Shown here piece by piece: positions 24,193-33,389 of a stretch of DNA of 64,000 nucleotides; position 1 is the first letter of the stretch, and each line of letters begins with the position of its first letter. The DNA is taken from assembly GCF_014775655.1 (NCBI RefSeq), contig NZ_CP061274.1:2976001-3040000 (forward strand), given 5' to 3'. The position numbers and the translations under genes are program-made. The notes under the pieces were generated by a model. That model searched no databases. It was not told where the DNA came from and saw only the letters and a list, made by a program, of their open reading frames with translations. This stretch comes from Clavibacter zhangzhiyongii. GTDB taxonomy: Bacteria > Actinomycetota > Actinomycetes > Actinomycetales > Microbacteriaceae.

Positions 24193-24533
24193 CGGTTCGC
24201 GCGCTCCCTCGCCCGGGCGACGTGGTGGTCGGCCAGGCGGCTGAACCCGTTGACGAGGTTCATCGTGAGGTAGCAGAGCAGCGTGAGGAAGAAGACCTCC
24301 TCGAGCGGCAGCTCCGGGCCCACGAGGATCCCCGTCATGAAGGAGGTCTCGCCGCGGAAGAAGATGCCCTGCGAGATGCCGGCGACGTCCCACGCCAGGA
24401 AGAACACGACGCCGATGAGCGTCGTGAGGGCGGCGGCCATGCGGTCGCGCCAGAAGAACAGGCGCCAGCGCCGGTCGAGCAGCATCATGCAGCCGAGGGT
24501 GACGAGGAGCAGCGCCAGGTAGACGAACCCCAT
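24189..24533 (-). CDS. crtYe: C50 carotenoid epsilon-cyclase subunit CrtYe
   Basis: A 114-residue protein with three transmembrane helices (MGFVYLALLLVTLGCMMLLD and following) and the conserved LPLEEVFFLTLLCYLTMN block of heterodimeric carotenoid cyclases. It partners CrtYf. Its ATG overlaps the stop of the crtI reading frame (ATGA) and its stop overlaps the start of crtYf, so the cyclase and desaturase genes are translationally coupled. Confidence 0.9.
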   Translation of the reverse strand: MGFVYLALLLVTLGCMMLLDRRWRLFFWRDRMAAALTTLIGVVFFLAWDVAGISQGIFFRGETSFMTGILVGPELPLEEVFFLTLLCYLTMNLVNGFSRLADHHVARARERANR

Positions 24534-27160
24534 CAGACCACCGGGCGGCCGACCGTGCGCACGAGGGGCTCGGCGCCGGGTCCGGTCGACGTGTCGCCGC
24601 GGAGGCGCTTCACGAGGATCTCGGCGCTGATGAGGCACATGGGCAGGCCGATGCCGGGGATGGTGGATCCGCCGGCGTAGTGCAGCCCGTCGACCTTCTT
24701 GCTGGTGTTGCCGGCCCGGAACATGGCCGACTGCGCGAGCGTGTGCGCGGGCCCGAGGATGGTGCCCTTCCACGAGTGCAGGTCCCCGGCGAAGTCGCCG
24801 GGGCCCGAGGTGCGGCGGACGACGACGCGCTCGGCGAGGTCGGGGATGCCGGCCCAGTCGGAGATCTGCTGGATGGCCCGGTCGGCGATCTCCTCGACCC
24901 GCGCGTCCCCGGCGCCGTCGACGCCGCCGCGGCCGATGGTCGGGTCGGCGGGGATCGGCACGAGGATGAACACGTTCTCATGGCCATCGGGCGCGACCGA
25001 GCCGTCGGTGGCGCTGGGCTTGCAGACGTAGATGCTCGCGGGATCCGGCACCGAGGTGGCGCCGCCCTTCGGCGGGAAGATCTGCGAGAAGTTGGCGTCC
25101 CAGTCCTCGGTGAACAGCAGCGTGTGGTGGTGCAGCTCGGGCAGCTCGCCGCGGACGCCGAGGTACACGAGCACGGCGCCGGGGCCGGCGGTGGCCTTGT
25201 CCCAGTACGACTGCGGGTAGGTGCGGAACGCCTCGGGGATGAGCTCGGTCTCGGTGTGGTGCAGGTCGGCGGTGGAGACCACGACGTCGGCCTCCAGCGT
25301 CTCGGTGCCGGCGTCGGTCGTGACCTGCACGCCGCGCGCCCGCGCCCGGCCCGCCGTCGTCGGCTCGGTGAGGATGCGCGAGACCGGCGACCCCGTGCGG
25401 ATCTCGACGCCCTCGGCGCGCGCGACCCGCTCGATCGCGTCGATGACGGTGATGAGGCCGCCCTGCGGGTAGAGCACGCCGTCCTCGAGGTCGAGGTGGC
25501 TCATCAGGTGGTACATGCTCGGCGCGAGCTTCGGCGAGGAGCCGAGGAACACGGCCGGGTAGCCGAGGATCTGGCGGAGGCGGCGGTCCTGCACGTACCG
25601 GGCCACGTGCGTCTCGAGCGGCGTGAGCAGCAGCTTCGCGAGCGTGCCCGTGCGGGCGACGACGTCGCGCTTCAGCAGCGGCCGGTAGTCGGCGAAGGTC
25701 GTGTAGAGGAAGCGCTTCTTCGCCATCTCGTAGACCTCCTTCGCGGAGTCGAGGTAGCGGGCCATCGCCGGGCGGGATCCGGGCTCGAGGCTGTCGAAGA
25801 GGTCGAGGTTGGCCTCGCGGGAGTCGCGGATGTCGACGGGCTCGGGGTCGCCCTCGAAGAGCACGCGGTAGCCGGGCAGGCGCACGAGGTCGAGCTGCTC
25901 CTCGGCGCTGGATCCGAGCAGCTTGAAGAAGTGGTCGAACACCTCGGGCATGAGGTACCAGCTGGGGCCGAGGTCGAAGCGGAAGCCGTCCTTCTCCCAG
26001 GAGCCCGCGCGGCCGCCGACCTGGTCGCGGCCCTCGACGAGGGTGACGCGGTACCCGTCGCGGGCGAGGAGCGCCGCGGAGGCGAGGCCGGCGATCCCGC
26101 CGCCGATCACGATGGCGGTGGGTGCGGTCATGGCGCTCTCCTGCTGCTCGGGGTCGGACGGGGTGGGACGCGGCGCGGGGGCGGGCGCCTGGGCAGGGCG
26201 GGCGCCGTGGGCGCGGGGCGCGCGGGAGCGGCGCACGAGGCGGCCGTCGGCGCCGGACGGCTCGGCGCCCGTGGCCGCGGCGAGCGCGATGCGGGCCTTG
26301 ACGGGATCCGGCACCCGCACGCGCGTGCGCGCCAGCTCGGCGGCGGGGGTGTCGCGCAGGCGCACGGCGAGCTCCGCGAACAGGCCCTGCGCGAGCGCGA
26401 CGGCGCGGCGGCTGGAGGCGGGCAGGTCGGGGATGACGGAGCCGGACATGCGCAGGTCGGCGTCGATGTCGTCGAGGATGCGCTCCTTGTCGGCCTCCGA
26501 GAAGGTCGCGACGTCGACGCCGGGGAAGTAGCTGCGGCCGAGCGCGCCGTGGTCGGCGGCGAGGTCGCGGAGGAAGTTGACCTTCTGGAACGCGGCGCCC
26601 AGGCGCTTGGCGCCCTCCTCGAACCGGATCCGCTCGGCGCGCGTGGTGGCGTGGCCGACGAGGAACGCGCGCAGGCACATGAGGCCGACGACCTCGGCGG
26701 ATCCGTAGACGTACTCCGTGAAGGACGCGGGCGTGTGCTCCATCCGCCGCAGGTCCATGCGCATGGAGGCGAAGAACGGCGCGGTGAGCTCGGCGCCGAA
26801 GCCGGCGCGGCGGGCGGTGATGGCGAACGCGTGCACGACGAGGTTGGTGCTGTAGCCGCGCAGCATCGCGTCCTCGGTCTCCTGCTCGAGGGCGTCGAGC
26901 AGGGCCTCGACGTGCGCGGGATCCACGCCCGCCCCGGCCGCGGCGCCGTCGACGATCTCGTCCGCGATGCGCACGAGCGCGTACACGTTCTCGATGTGCT
27001 GGCGCACGTCCGGGCCGAGCAGGCGGGCGGCGAGCCCGAAGGAGGTGGAGTAGCGGCGGATCACGACGGAGGCCGTGTCCTGCGCCACGCGGTCGTACTT
27101 CTCGAGGCCGGTGGGCGCCTCGGGGGCGGGTCGGCGCCGACCGGGCACGCGACGCGTCAT
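24533..27160 (-). CDS. crtBI: fused phytoene synthase-phytoene desaturase frame (CrtB-CrtI)
   Basis: One open frame of 875 codons. Residues 1-290 are phytoene synthase: first Asp motif DEIVD (67-71), second NFLRDLAADH (195-204), and YVYGSAEVVGLMCLRAF between. Residues about 295-343 form an Ala/Pro/Arg-rich linker with no stop codon. From Met344 it is phytoene desaturase: FAD motif IVIGGGIAGLASAALLARDG and the C-terminal signature LHYAGGSTIPGIGLPMC. Together they turn GGPP into phytoene and then lycopene. A Shine-Dalgarno (CAGGAGAG) precedes the internal ATG at 26131, so separate CrtI (532 aa, 24533-26131) may also be made, but every ribosome finishing crtB must read on. The frame starts in a 4-base overlap with crtE. 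Confidence 0.88.
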   Translation of the reverse strand: MTRRVPGRRRPAPEAPTGLEKYDRVAQDTASVVIRRYSTSFGLAARLLGPDVRQHIENVYALVRIADEIVDGAAAGAGVDPAHVEALLDALEQETEDAMLRGYSTNLVVHAFAITARRAGFGAELTAPFFASMRMDLRRMEHTPASFTEYVYGSAEVVGLMCLRAFLVGHATTRAERIRFEEGAKRLGAAFQKVNFLRDLAADHGALGRSYFPGVDVATFSEADKERILDDIDADLRMSGSVIPDLPASSRRAVALAQGLFAELAVRLRDTPAAELARTRVRVPDPVKARIALAAATGAEPSGADGRLVRRSRAPRAHGARPAQAPAPAPRPTPSDPEQQESAMTAPTAIVIGGGIAGLASAALLARDGYRVTLVEGRDQVGGRAGSWEKDGFRFDLGPSWYLMPEVFDHFFKLLGSSAEEQLDLVRLPGYRVLFEGDPEPVDIRDSREANLDLFDSLEPGSRPAMARYLDSAKEVYEMAKKRFLYTTFADYRPLLKRDVVARTGTLAKLLLTPLETHVARYVQDRRLRQILGYPAVFLGSSPKLAPSMYHLMSHLDLEDGVLYPQGGLITVIDAIERVARAEGVEIRTGSPVSRILTEPTTAGRARARGVQVTTDAGTETLEADVVVSTADLHHTETELIPEAFRTYPQSYWDKATAGPGAVLVYLGVRGELPELHHHTLLFTEDWDANFSQIFPPKGGATSVPDPASIYVCKPSATDGSVAPDGHENVFILVPIPADPTIGRGGVDGAGDARVEEIADRAIQQISDWAGIPDLAERVVVRRTSGPGDFAGDLHSWKGTILGPAHTLAQSAMFRAGNTSKKVDGLHYAGGSTIPGIGLPMCLISAEILVKRLRGDTSTGPGAEPLVRTVGRPVV

Positions 27161-28227
27161 CGGATGCGCCCGAGCACGGACTCCGCGACGGGCGCGAGCT
27201 CGGCGCGGAGGGCGTCCGGCACGACCGGGTCGTCGAGGCGCGCGACGGCGGCGACCGCGAGGTCGCGGGCCAGCCCCTCGGCGTAGGCGCGGGCGCCGGA
27301 GCTCTCCAGCACCGAGCGGACGAGCGCGGCCTCGCCGCGGGAGAGGTCGTCCTTGCCGACGAGCGCGCTGATCTCGTGCCACTCCGACGAGCGGACCGCG
27401 TGCGCGATGAGCACGGTGCGCTTGCCCTCGCGGAGGTCGCCGAGGTTCGTCTTGCCGGTCTGCTCCTCGTCGCCGAAGACGCCGAGGACGTCGTCCACCA
27501 CCTGGTAGGCGATGCCGATGTCGCGGCCGAAGTCGCCGAGCGCGGCCACGACCTCGGGGCGCGCGCCCGCGAGCACGGCGCCGGCCTGCAGCGGCGCCTC
27601 GAACGAGTAGACGGCGGTCTTGAGGCGCTCCATGCGGAGGATCTCCTCCACGCTCGGCACCTCTGCGGTGAGCGAGAACTCGACGTCGATGAGCTCGCCC
27701 GCGGCCGACGCGAACACGGCGTCGTCGAGGATCTCCATGAGGTGCGAGCGGGTGAGGTCGCGCACGCCGCTCGCGTCGATGAGGCGGTACGCGTTGACGA
27801 GCGCCAGATCCCCCGCGATGACGGCGGCCGACATGCCGCGGTGCTCGGCGAGCGGCTGGGGCAGGCCCTGGGTGGTGGCGATGTCGCGGTAGGCGCCGGA
27901 GACGTTGGGCCCGCCGCGCCGGGTGAAGTCGCGGTCGATCACGTCGTCGTGGACGATGAGCGCGGTGTGCAGCATCTCGAACGCGGCGCCGACGTGGGCC
28001 GCGGCCCGCACGTCCTGCCCGCCGAGGCCGTCGTACGCGGCCATGACCATGCGGGGCCGGAAGCGCTTCCCGCCGGCCGTGTTCGACTCGAGCGTGCGCC
28101 ACAGCTTCACGTACTCCGAGCCCATCGCCTCGGCCCGCACGAGCGACCGGGCGAAGAACGCGTCGAGCACGCCGTTCACGTGGGCCTGCCTCGATGTGGA
28201 GACGGCAGCGAGGTTGGTGGCGTCCAC
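27157..28227 (-). CDS. crtE: geranylgeranyl diphosphate synthase
   Basis: A 356-residue trans-prenyltransferase making the C20 precursor of the carotenoids. The substrate region is GGKRFRPR (52-59), the first Asp-rich motif is DDVID (94-98) within LIVHDDVIDRDFTRRG, and the second is DDVLGVFGD (245-253), followed by KTNLGDLREGKRT. It is the first gene of the crtE-crtBI-crtYe-crtYf-crtEb operon. The GTG start is supported by TAGGTT six bases upstream. It is divergent from idi with only 44 bases between the starts, so both probably share control. Confidence 0.95.
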   Translation of the reverse strand: MDATNLAAVSTSRQAHVNGVLDAFFARSLVRAEAMGSEYVKLWRTLESNTAGGKRFRPRMVMAAYDGLGGQDVRAAAHVGAAFEMLHTALIVHDDVIDRDFTRRGGPNVSGAYRDIATTQGLPQPLAEHRGMSAAVIAGDLALVNAYRLIDASGVRDLTRSHLMEILDDAVFASAAGELIDVEFSLTAEVPSVEEILRMERLKTAVYSFEAPLQAGAVLAGARPEVVAALGDFGRDIGIAYQVVDDVLGVFGDEEQTGKTNLGDLREGKRTVLIAHAVRSSEWHEISALVGKDDLSRGEAALVRSVLESSGARAYAEGLARDLAVAAVARLDDPVVPDALRAELAPVAESVLGRIR

Positions 28228-28233
28228 GGATGA

Positions 28234-28239
28234 AACCTA
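28234..28239 (-). promoter_or_regulatory. leaderless -10 element of the carotenoid operon
   Basis: TAGGTT on the minus strand, six bases before the crtE GTG. It lies in the 44-base crtE/idi divergent region (28228-28271). Confidence 0.6.
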
Positions 28240-28271
28240 ACATCGAGGGGGTAACGGAAAGCAGGGAGCGC

Positions 28272-28838
28272 ATGTCACATCACACCGAGCTCGTCGTCCT
28301 CCTCGACGACGACGGCACGGCCATCGGGACGGCGCCCAAGGCGACCGTCCACACCCGCGACACGGCGCTGCACCTCGCGTTCTCGTGCCACGTCTTCGAC
28401 GCGGAGGGGCGGATCCTCGTCACGCGCCGCGCCATCGGCAAGCTCACCTGGCCGGGCGTCTGGACCAACTCGTTCTGCGGGCACCCCGCGCCGGGCGAGG
28501 ACATGGTCGAGGCCGTCCACCGCCGCGCCGAGCAGGAGCTGGGGCTGACCCTCGCGTCCGTCGAGCTCGCGCTGCCCGACTTCCGGTACCGCGCGACCGA
28601 CGCGGCGGGCGTCGTCGAGAACGAGATCTGCCCGGTGTTCCGCGCCGTCGCGGCCACGCCGGTGGATCCGCGGCCCGAGGAGGTCGGCGAGTACCGGTGG
28701 GCGGATCCCGAGGAGCTGATCCCCGCGGTCGCCCACACGCCGTGGGCCTTCAGCCCGTGGCTCACGCTCCAGCTGCCGCTGCTGTACCCGGAGCACGCGG
28801 CGCACGCCGGGCTCGCGGACGCGGTGCCCGCGGCCTGA
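28272..28838 (+). CDS. idi: isopentenyl-diphosphate delta-isomerase, type 1
   Basis: A 188-residue Nudix-fold isomerase interconverting IPP and DMAPP. The catalytic Cys lies in WTNSFCGHPAPGE, the Nudix helix is MVEAVHRRAEQELGL, the catalytic Glu is in VVENEICPVF, and the metal His is in FSCHVF. It supplies DMAPP for the carotenoid pathway encoded divergently. The ATG at 28272 follows GCAGGGAGCGC. A strong hairpin closes the transcript. Confidence 0.95.
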   Translation: MSHHTELVVLLDDDGTAIGTAPKATVHTRDTALHLAFSCHVFDAEGRILVTRRAIGKLTWPGVWTNSFCGHPAPGEDMVEAVHRRAEQELGLTLASVELALPDFRYRATDAAGVVENEICPVFRAVAATPVDPRPEEVGEYRWADPEELIPAVAHTPWAFSPWLTLQLPLLYPEHAAHAGLADAVPAA

Positions 28839-28853
28839 TCCACTCACCGACGC

Positions 28854-28890
28854 CGAGGGGCCCGGCCGCGCGATGCGGCCGGGCCCCTCG
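28854..28890 (+). terminator. hairpin terminator between idi and the patatin gene
   Basis: 16-bp perfect arms (CGAGGGGCCCGGCCGC at 28854-28869 and its complement at 28875-28890) around a 5-base loop, between two convergent genes, so it can act in both directions. Confidence 0.8.
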
Positions 28891-28904
28891 TCGTGCGGGT
28901 GGGA

Positions 28905-29783
28905 TCAGCCCCAGAAGGCGCGGATCTCCTCGGCGAGGCGCTCGGCCTGACGGCGGCCCGCCTCGGCGGAGACCTTGCGGGTCGAGAGCAGGAGCGAGTT
29001 CTCGCCGAAGGCGGCCGTGCTCTCGGCGTCGGCCTGGATCACGAGCACCTCGGCCCGGCCGCGCAGCTGCTGCACGACCGTGGAGAGCGTCGGGCCCATG
29101 CCGGAGGCGGGGGCCTCGGGGCCGCACGCGATGACGAGGATCCGCTCGTGGTCGGCCACGACGTCGGCGTTCGTGCCGGAGCGCATGCCGCCGTCCATGT
29201 AGGGACGGCCGTCGATGGTGACGGGCGGGAAGACGCCGGGCACGGCGCAGCTCGCGGCGGACGCGCGCACGAGGTCGGCGCCGGAGTCCTTGTCGAAGAC
29301 GGTGAAGCGGCCGGTGCCGGCGTCGACCGCGGTGATGCGGAGGTCCTGCTCGGGCCAGTCGCGGATCGGCAGCAGCTGGCCGATGCGCTCGACGCTCGCG
29401 GCGTCGTCGACCTCGGGGTCGTACTCCTCGAGCGCCAGCTCGCCGATCCTCTGGCGGGTCGGGATCTCGCCCGCGGTGCTCACGACGCCCTCACCGATGA
29501 CCTCGACGGTGCGGGAGAGGTCGCGGCTGCCGGTGGGCTCCGCCATGCCGGCCACGTCGACGAAGTGCTCGTCGTAGGCGGCGTCGATGGCGCCCGCGCG
29601 CAGGTTGATCGCGACGACGGATCCGGCCGAGGTGCCGACGACCGTGTCGGCCGCCCCGAGGTCGACGCCCGCGGCGATGAGGCCCGACAGGAGGCCCGTC
29701 TCCCAGGCGATGCCGGCGACGCCGCCGCCGCCGAGGACCAGCCCTCGCGTCGGCGTGGTCGTGTCCCGCTCGGTGCCGGTCAT
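28905..29783 (-). CDS. patatin-like phospholipase family protein
   Basis: A 292-residue patatin-domain lipid acyl hydrolase. The oxyanion loop is LVLGGGGVAGIAWETGLL, the nucleophile elbow GTSAGS carries the catalytic Ser, and the catalytic Asp is in YMDGGMRSGTNADV. Close bacterial relatives act on phospholipids or other esters; the substrate is unknown. No signal peptide, so it is probably cytosolic or membrane-associated. The ATG at 29783 is preceded by GAGGAGGACC. Confidence 0.88.
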   Translation of the reverse strand: MTGTERDTTTPTRGLVLGGGGVAGIAWETGLLSGLIAAGVDLGAADTVVGTSAGSVVAINLRAGAIDAAYDEHFVDVAGMAEPTGSRDLSRTVEVIGEGVVSTAGEIPTRQRIGELALEEYDPEVDDAASVERIGQLLPIRDWPEQDLRITAVDAGTGRFTVFDKDSGADLVRASAASCAVPGVFPPVTIDGRPYMDGGMRSGTNADVVADHERILVIACGPEAPASGMGPTLSTVVQQLRGRAEVLVIQADAESTAAFGENSLLLSTRKVSAEAGRRQAERLAEEIRAFWG

Positions 29784-29912
29784 GGTCCTCCTCTTCCGCG
29801 TGCCTCCAGGCCCGCGTGCGCGTCGTGGTGGTGGTTGATGCGGCTCCATCATCCCCGACGTCGGTGGACGCCGCCCGAGCGCCGGGTGCACGCGCGGTGG
29901 ACGGGGCCGGGA

Positions 29913-30476
29913 TCAGCGCGCGGCGGGCGGCTCCACGGCGGATGCGGATGCGGCGGGACCGGCGGGACCCGCGGCCGCCTCCCGGTAGACCTCGCGCACC
30001 TCGCCGAGGAACCGCGTCACGGCGGCGCGCTCCGCGGCGGTCAGGGAATCGGCCGCGCGCGCGACCCCGCCGATCATGGGCATCAGCTCGGCCATCGCCC
30101 GGCCGACGGAGGCGGGCCGCGGGACGACGACGACGCGGCGGCGGTCGTGCGGGTGCGGACGGCGGTCGACGTGGCCGACCTCGACGAGCCGGTCGACCAC
30201 GAGCGTCGCGGCGGCCGTCGAGACCCCGAGGCGGCTGGCGAGCTCCGTGGGCGACAGCGACCCCTCCTGGATGAGGTGCTCCATCGCCTTCATGTCGGTG
30301 GGGTTGACCTCGAGCACGCCGCCGAGCCGGCGCTCGAAGTGGGCGGCGAGGCCCAGCACGTCGCGGAGGATCCGGCCGAGCTCGCCGGCCTCGCCCGCCT
30401 CGGCGGGGACGCCCGTGCCGGGTGCCGGGAGGGCGGCGGGCGCGTCCGGTTCGGGGCGGGGACGGGCGCGGGGCAT
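29913..30476 (-). CDS. MarR family regulator, probable repressor of the MMPL exporter
   Basis: A 187-residue MarR-family protein. The dimer helix is LRDVLGLAAHFERRLGGVLE, followed by NPTDMKAMEHLIQEGSLSPT, the recognition helix GVSTAAATLVVDRLVEVGHV and the wing RRPHPHDRRRVVVVPR. The N-terminus (1-30) and C-terminus are Ala/Pro-rich and disordered. It is divergent from an MMPL transporter gene with a 77-base gap, the usual layout for a self-regulating efflux repressor. TACCAT six bases before the ATG supports the start. Confidence 0.85.
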   Translation of the reverse strand: MPRARPRPEPDAPAALPAPGTGVPAEAGEAGELGRILRDVLGLAAHFERRLGGVLEVNPTDMKAMEHLIQEGSLSPTELASRLGVSTAAATLVVDRLVEVGHVDRRPHPHDRRRVVVVPRPASVGRAMAELMPMIGGVARAADSLTAAERAAVTRFLGEVREVYREAAAGPAGPAASASAVEPPAAR

Positions 30477-30482
30477 GCCCTC

Positions 30483-30488
30483 ATGGTA
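30483..30488 (-). promoter_or_regulatory. leaderless -10 element for the MarR gene
   Basis: TACCAT on the minus strand, six bases before the ATG at 30476. The shared region up to 30553 also holds TGATCA inside CTTGATCATCAG, a possible MarR operator core. Confidence 0.5.
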
Positions 30489-30553
30489 CGCCCGAGGTAG
30501 CTAAGCCGCTTGATCATCAGTAGGCTGACGATCACCGCACCCCTGGAGGACCC

Positions 30554-32629
30554 GTGAGATCCATCGCCCGCTTCGTCAGCGCCCGCCGCACCGCCTGGAT
30601 GGCGCTCGTCATCGCGGCGGCCGCCGTGGCCGCCCTGTTCGCCTTCCTGCCGAAGGGCGAGGCCGACGCCTTCCCGCCCTCCGGCCTGCCCGAGTCGAGC
30701 CAGGCGCGGCAGGTGAGCGAGCTGCTCGAGCGGTTCCCGAGCGCGGACACCACGGTCGGGATCCTCGTCTTCAGCCGGGACGGCGCCGCCCTCACCGAGG
30801 CCGACACCGCCGCGATCGCGCAGCGCGCCGAGGCCCTGGCCGCCGGATCGATCGCCCCGCAGGCCGTCGTGCCGCAGGCCAGCGACGACGGCCGCGCGGC
30901 GCTCGTCGCGGTGCCGCTCGACGCGTCCGCGGTCGCCGACGACGTCGCCGGGACCGCCGAGGCCCTCCGCACCACGGCATCGGACGGCCTCCCGGACGGG
31001 CTGGTCGCGCAGCTCACCGGCCCCGTCGGCTTCCAGGCCGACATCTCGGACGCCTTCGCGGGCGCCGACCTCCGCCTCCTGCTCGTGACCGTGCTCGTGG
31101 TCGCGGTGCTGCTCATCGTCACGTACCGGAGCCCCGTGCTCTGGATCGTGCCGCTCGTCGTGGTCGGCGCCGCCGACGGCCTGGCGCGCGTGGTCGTCAC
31201 GGCCCTCGCGGATCCGCTCGGGATCACCATCGACGCGTCGATCGGCGGGATCCTCTCGGTGCTCGTCTTCGGCGCCGGGACGAACTACGCGCTGCTGCTC
31301 GTGGCGCGCTACCGCGAGGAGCTGACGCGCCAGGAGGACCGCCACGCCGCGATGCTCACGGCGGTGACGAGCGCGGGGCCCGCCATCGCGGCGAGCGGCG
31401 GCACGGTCGCGCTCAGCCTCATCACGCTGCTGCTCGCCGAGCTCTCCGGCAACCGCGCGCTCGGCTTCGCGTGCGCGATCGGCGTGCTGATCGCGATCGC
31501 CGCGGCCCTGCTCGTGCTGCCCGCCGCGCTCGTGGTCTGCGGGCGCGGCCTCTTCTGGCCGTTCATCCCGCGCGCCGGCACCGACGCCGACCACGGCGGG
31601 AAGCCGGGCGTCTGGCGCCGGCTCGGCCTCGGGGTCCGGCGCCGCCCGGCGGTCGTGGCCGTCGTCGCCCTCGCCGGCGTCGGCGTGCTCGCGCTCGGCC
31701 TCGTCGGCGCGCGCGTGGGCCTCTCGCAGACCGACCAGCTGCTCGGCGAGCCCGAGTCCGTCGCGGCCCAGGAGGTCGTCGACGCGTCGTTCTCCGCCGG
31801 GCTCACCGCGCAGACCGTGGTGCTCGCGCCGGATGCGGCGGCCGCCGACGCGGTCGCCACGGCCGAGTCCGTCCCCGGCGTCGCGGGCGCCCGCGCGGGC
31901 GAGTCCGCGGAGGGCCGCACCCGCATCGACGTCCAGCTCGACGCCGAGCCCGAGAGCGCCGCGGCCTTCGCCGCGGTGCAGGACCTCCGCGACGCCTACG
32001 CGGCCGCGCCCGGCGCCGAGTCCGAGACGCTCGTGGGCGGCAGCGACGCCACGGCCGCGGACACGGCCGCGTCGTCCGAGCGCGACCAGGGGCTGATCAT
32101 CCCGATCATCCTGGCCATCGTGTTCGTGATCCTCGGCCTGCTCCTGCGCTCGCTCGTGGCGCCGGTGCTCCTCATCGCGAGCGTGCTGGCCACGTTCTTC
32201 GCGAGCCTCGGCGCCGCCAACGTGCTCTTCCAGCAGGTGCTCGGGTTCCCGGCGTTCGACGCGAACGTCGTGCTGTTCGCGTTCCTCTTCCTGGTGGCGC
32301 TGGGCGTCGACTACAACATCTTCCTCGTGACCCGGGCCCGCGAGGAGCGGCGCCTGCACGGCACGCGCGAGGGCATGGTGCGCGCGCTGGCGTCCACCGG
32401 CGGCGTGATCACGAGCGCGGGCATCCTGCTCGCCGCGGTCTTCGCGGTGCTCGGCGTGCTACCCGTGGTGGCGCTCACGCAGATCGGCGTCATCGTCTGC
32501 ATCGGCGTGCTGCTCGACACGCTCGTGGTGCGCACGCTCCTCGTGCCGGCGCTCGTGTTCCTGCTGGGCGACCGGTTCTGGTGGCCGTCGCACCGCGGCG
32601 CGCGGCACCGTGCGACGGTGGACGCATGA
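30554..32629 (+). CDS. MMPL family RND-type transporter
   Basis: A 691-residue MmpL/RND-type exporter. It has an N-terminal helix, an external domain (about 35-165), a bundle of five or six helices with GTNYALLLVARYREE, a second external domain (about 385-510) and a second bundle with the matching GVDYNIFLVTRAREE. The two repeated motifs are the MMPL signature carrying proton-relay Asp/Tyr residues. Family members export lipids, glycolipids or drugs. The GTG start follows CTGGAGGACCC. It is divergent from a MarR repressor and its stop overlaps the next ATG. Confidence 0.9.
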   Translation: MRSIARFVSARRTAWMALVIAAAAVAALFAFLPKGEADAFPPSGLPESSQARQVSELLERFPSADTTVGILVFSRDGAALTEADTAAIAQRAEALAAGSIAPQAVVPQASDDGRAALVAVPLDASAVADDVAGTAEALRTTASDGLPDGLVAQLTGPVGFQADISDAFAGADLRLLLVTVLVVAVLLIVTYRSPVLWIVPLVVVGAADGLARVVVTALADPLGITIDASIGGILSVLVFGAGTNYALLLVARYREELTRQEDRHAAMLTAVTSAGPAIAASGGTVALSLITLLLAELSGNRALGFACAIGVLIAIAAALLVLPAALVVCGRGLFWPFIPRAGTDADHGGKPGVWRRLGLGVRRRPAVVAVVALAGVGVLALGLVGARVGLSQTDQLLGEPESVAAQEVVDASFSAGLTAQTVVLAPDAAAADAVATAESVPGVAGARAGESAEGRTRIDVQLDAEPESAAAFAAVQDLRDAYAAAPGAESETLVGGSDATAADTAASSERDQGLIIPIILAIVFVILGLLLRSLVAPVLLIASVLATFFASLGAANVLFQQVLGFPAFDANVVLFAFLFLVALGVDYNIFLVTRAREERRLHGTREGMVRALASTGGVITSAGILLAAVFAVLGVLPVVALTQIGVIVCIGVLLDTLVVRTLLVPALVFLLGDRFWWPSHRGARHRATVDA

Positions 32630-33132
32630 GACTCGCCGAGGCGCTGATGGACCGGTCCGACCTGCAGAGGCGCGTCGAGTCGCTGCGGAGCAGGATCCAG
32701 GCGAGCGCCCGGTACCAGGAGGGCGAGGATCCCGCGGAGGACGCCGCCGCGCTGCTCGCCGAGGCGGACGCCGCGGTCGATCGGCTCGCGGAGCTGGTGA
32801 CGCGGATCAACCTCACCAACACGGCCGCCGCGCTCGACGACGGCACGCCCCTCACCGCGGCGCTCGCCCGGCGGGACGCGCTGCGGACGCGGCACGGGAT
32901 CCTCACCGGGGCGGCCGACGCCGCGTCCGGCCGCGCGGGTGGAGGCGCCGGCGGCTCCTACGCCCCGCGGCAGATGCGGAGCGAGCTGCGGCAGATCGCG
33001 GCGCTGCCCATCCGCGAGGTCCGCGACCGGGCCGACGACGTGGCGCGGCAGCTGCGGGAGCTCGACGCGCGGATCCAGCGCGCGAACTGGGAGGTCGAGC
33101 TGGTCGGGGAGGTCGACGCGACGGAGGACTAG
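32626..33132 (+). CDS. DIP1984 family protein
   Basis: A 168-residue, largely alpha-helical protein beginning MRLAEALMDRSDLQRRVESL and containing VDRLAELVTRINLTNTAAAL and LPIREVRDRADDVARQLREL. This matches the DIP1984 family (sometimes annotated septicolysin-like), whose structure is known but whose function is not. Its ATG overlaps the stop of the MMPL gene (ATGA), so the two are translationally coupled. A Gly-rich loop lies near residue 105. Confidence 0.8.
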   Translation: MRLAEALMDRSDLQRRVESLRSRIQASARYQEGEDPAEDAAALLAEADAAVDRLAELVTRINLTNTAAALDDGTPLTAALARRDALRTRHGILTGAADAASGRAGGGAGGSYAPRQMRSELRQIAALPIREVRDRADDVARQLRELDARIQRANWEVELVGEVDATED

Positions 33133-33389
33133 GGGCGAGTCGGTAGTCGTCCGGAGCGGGCACACCCCGATGGATCAGCGGGCATCCTGATCCACCTGTG
33201 GCGCGGAGGGCAGCGCACCCGGCGAGAGCCGAGCACGAGTCAGCCCCGCACCTCGCACCGGGAACGGTGCACGGGTACAGCTCACCACCACGTGCCGGTC
33301 GGACGACGAGGGAGGGTTCGGGGACCTCGCCCCCTGGGGCCCGGCGCGTCGCGCGTCGGGCCCCTTTACGCGTGCCGCCGGATGCGGCC

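Noticed and set aside
24680-27286. 868-codon open frame antisense to crtI and crtB
   Set aside because: Shadow of the GC-skewed third codon positions of crtBI; low-complexity Gly/Val/Glu sequence without motifs.
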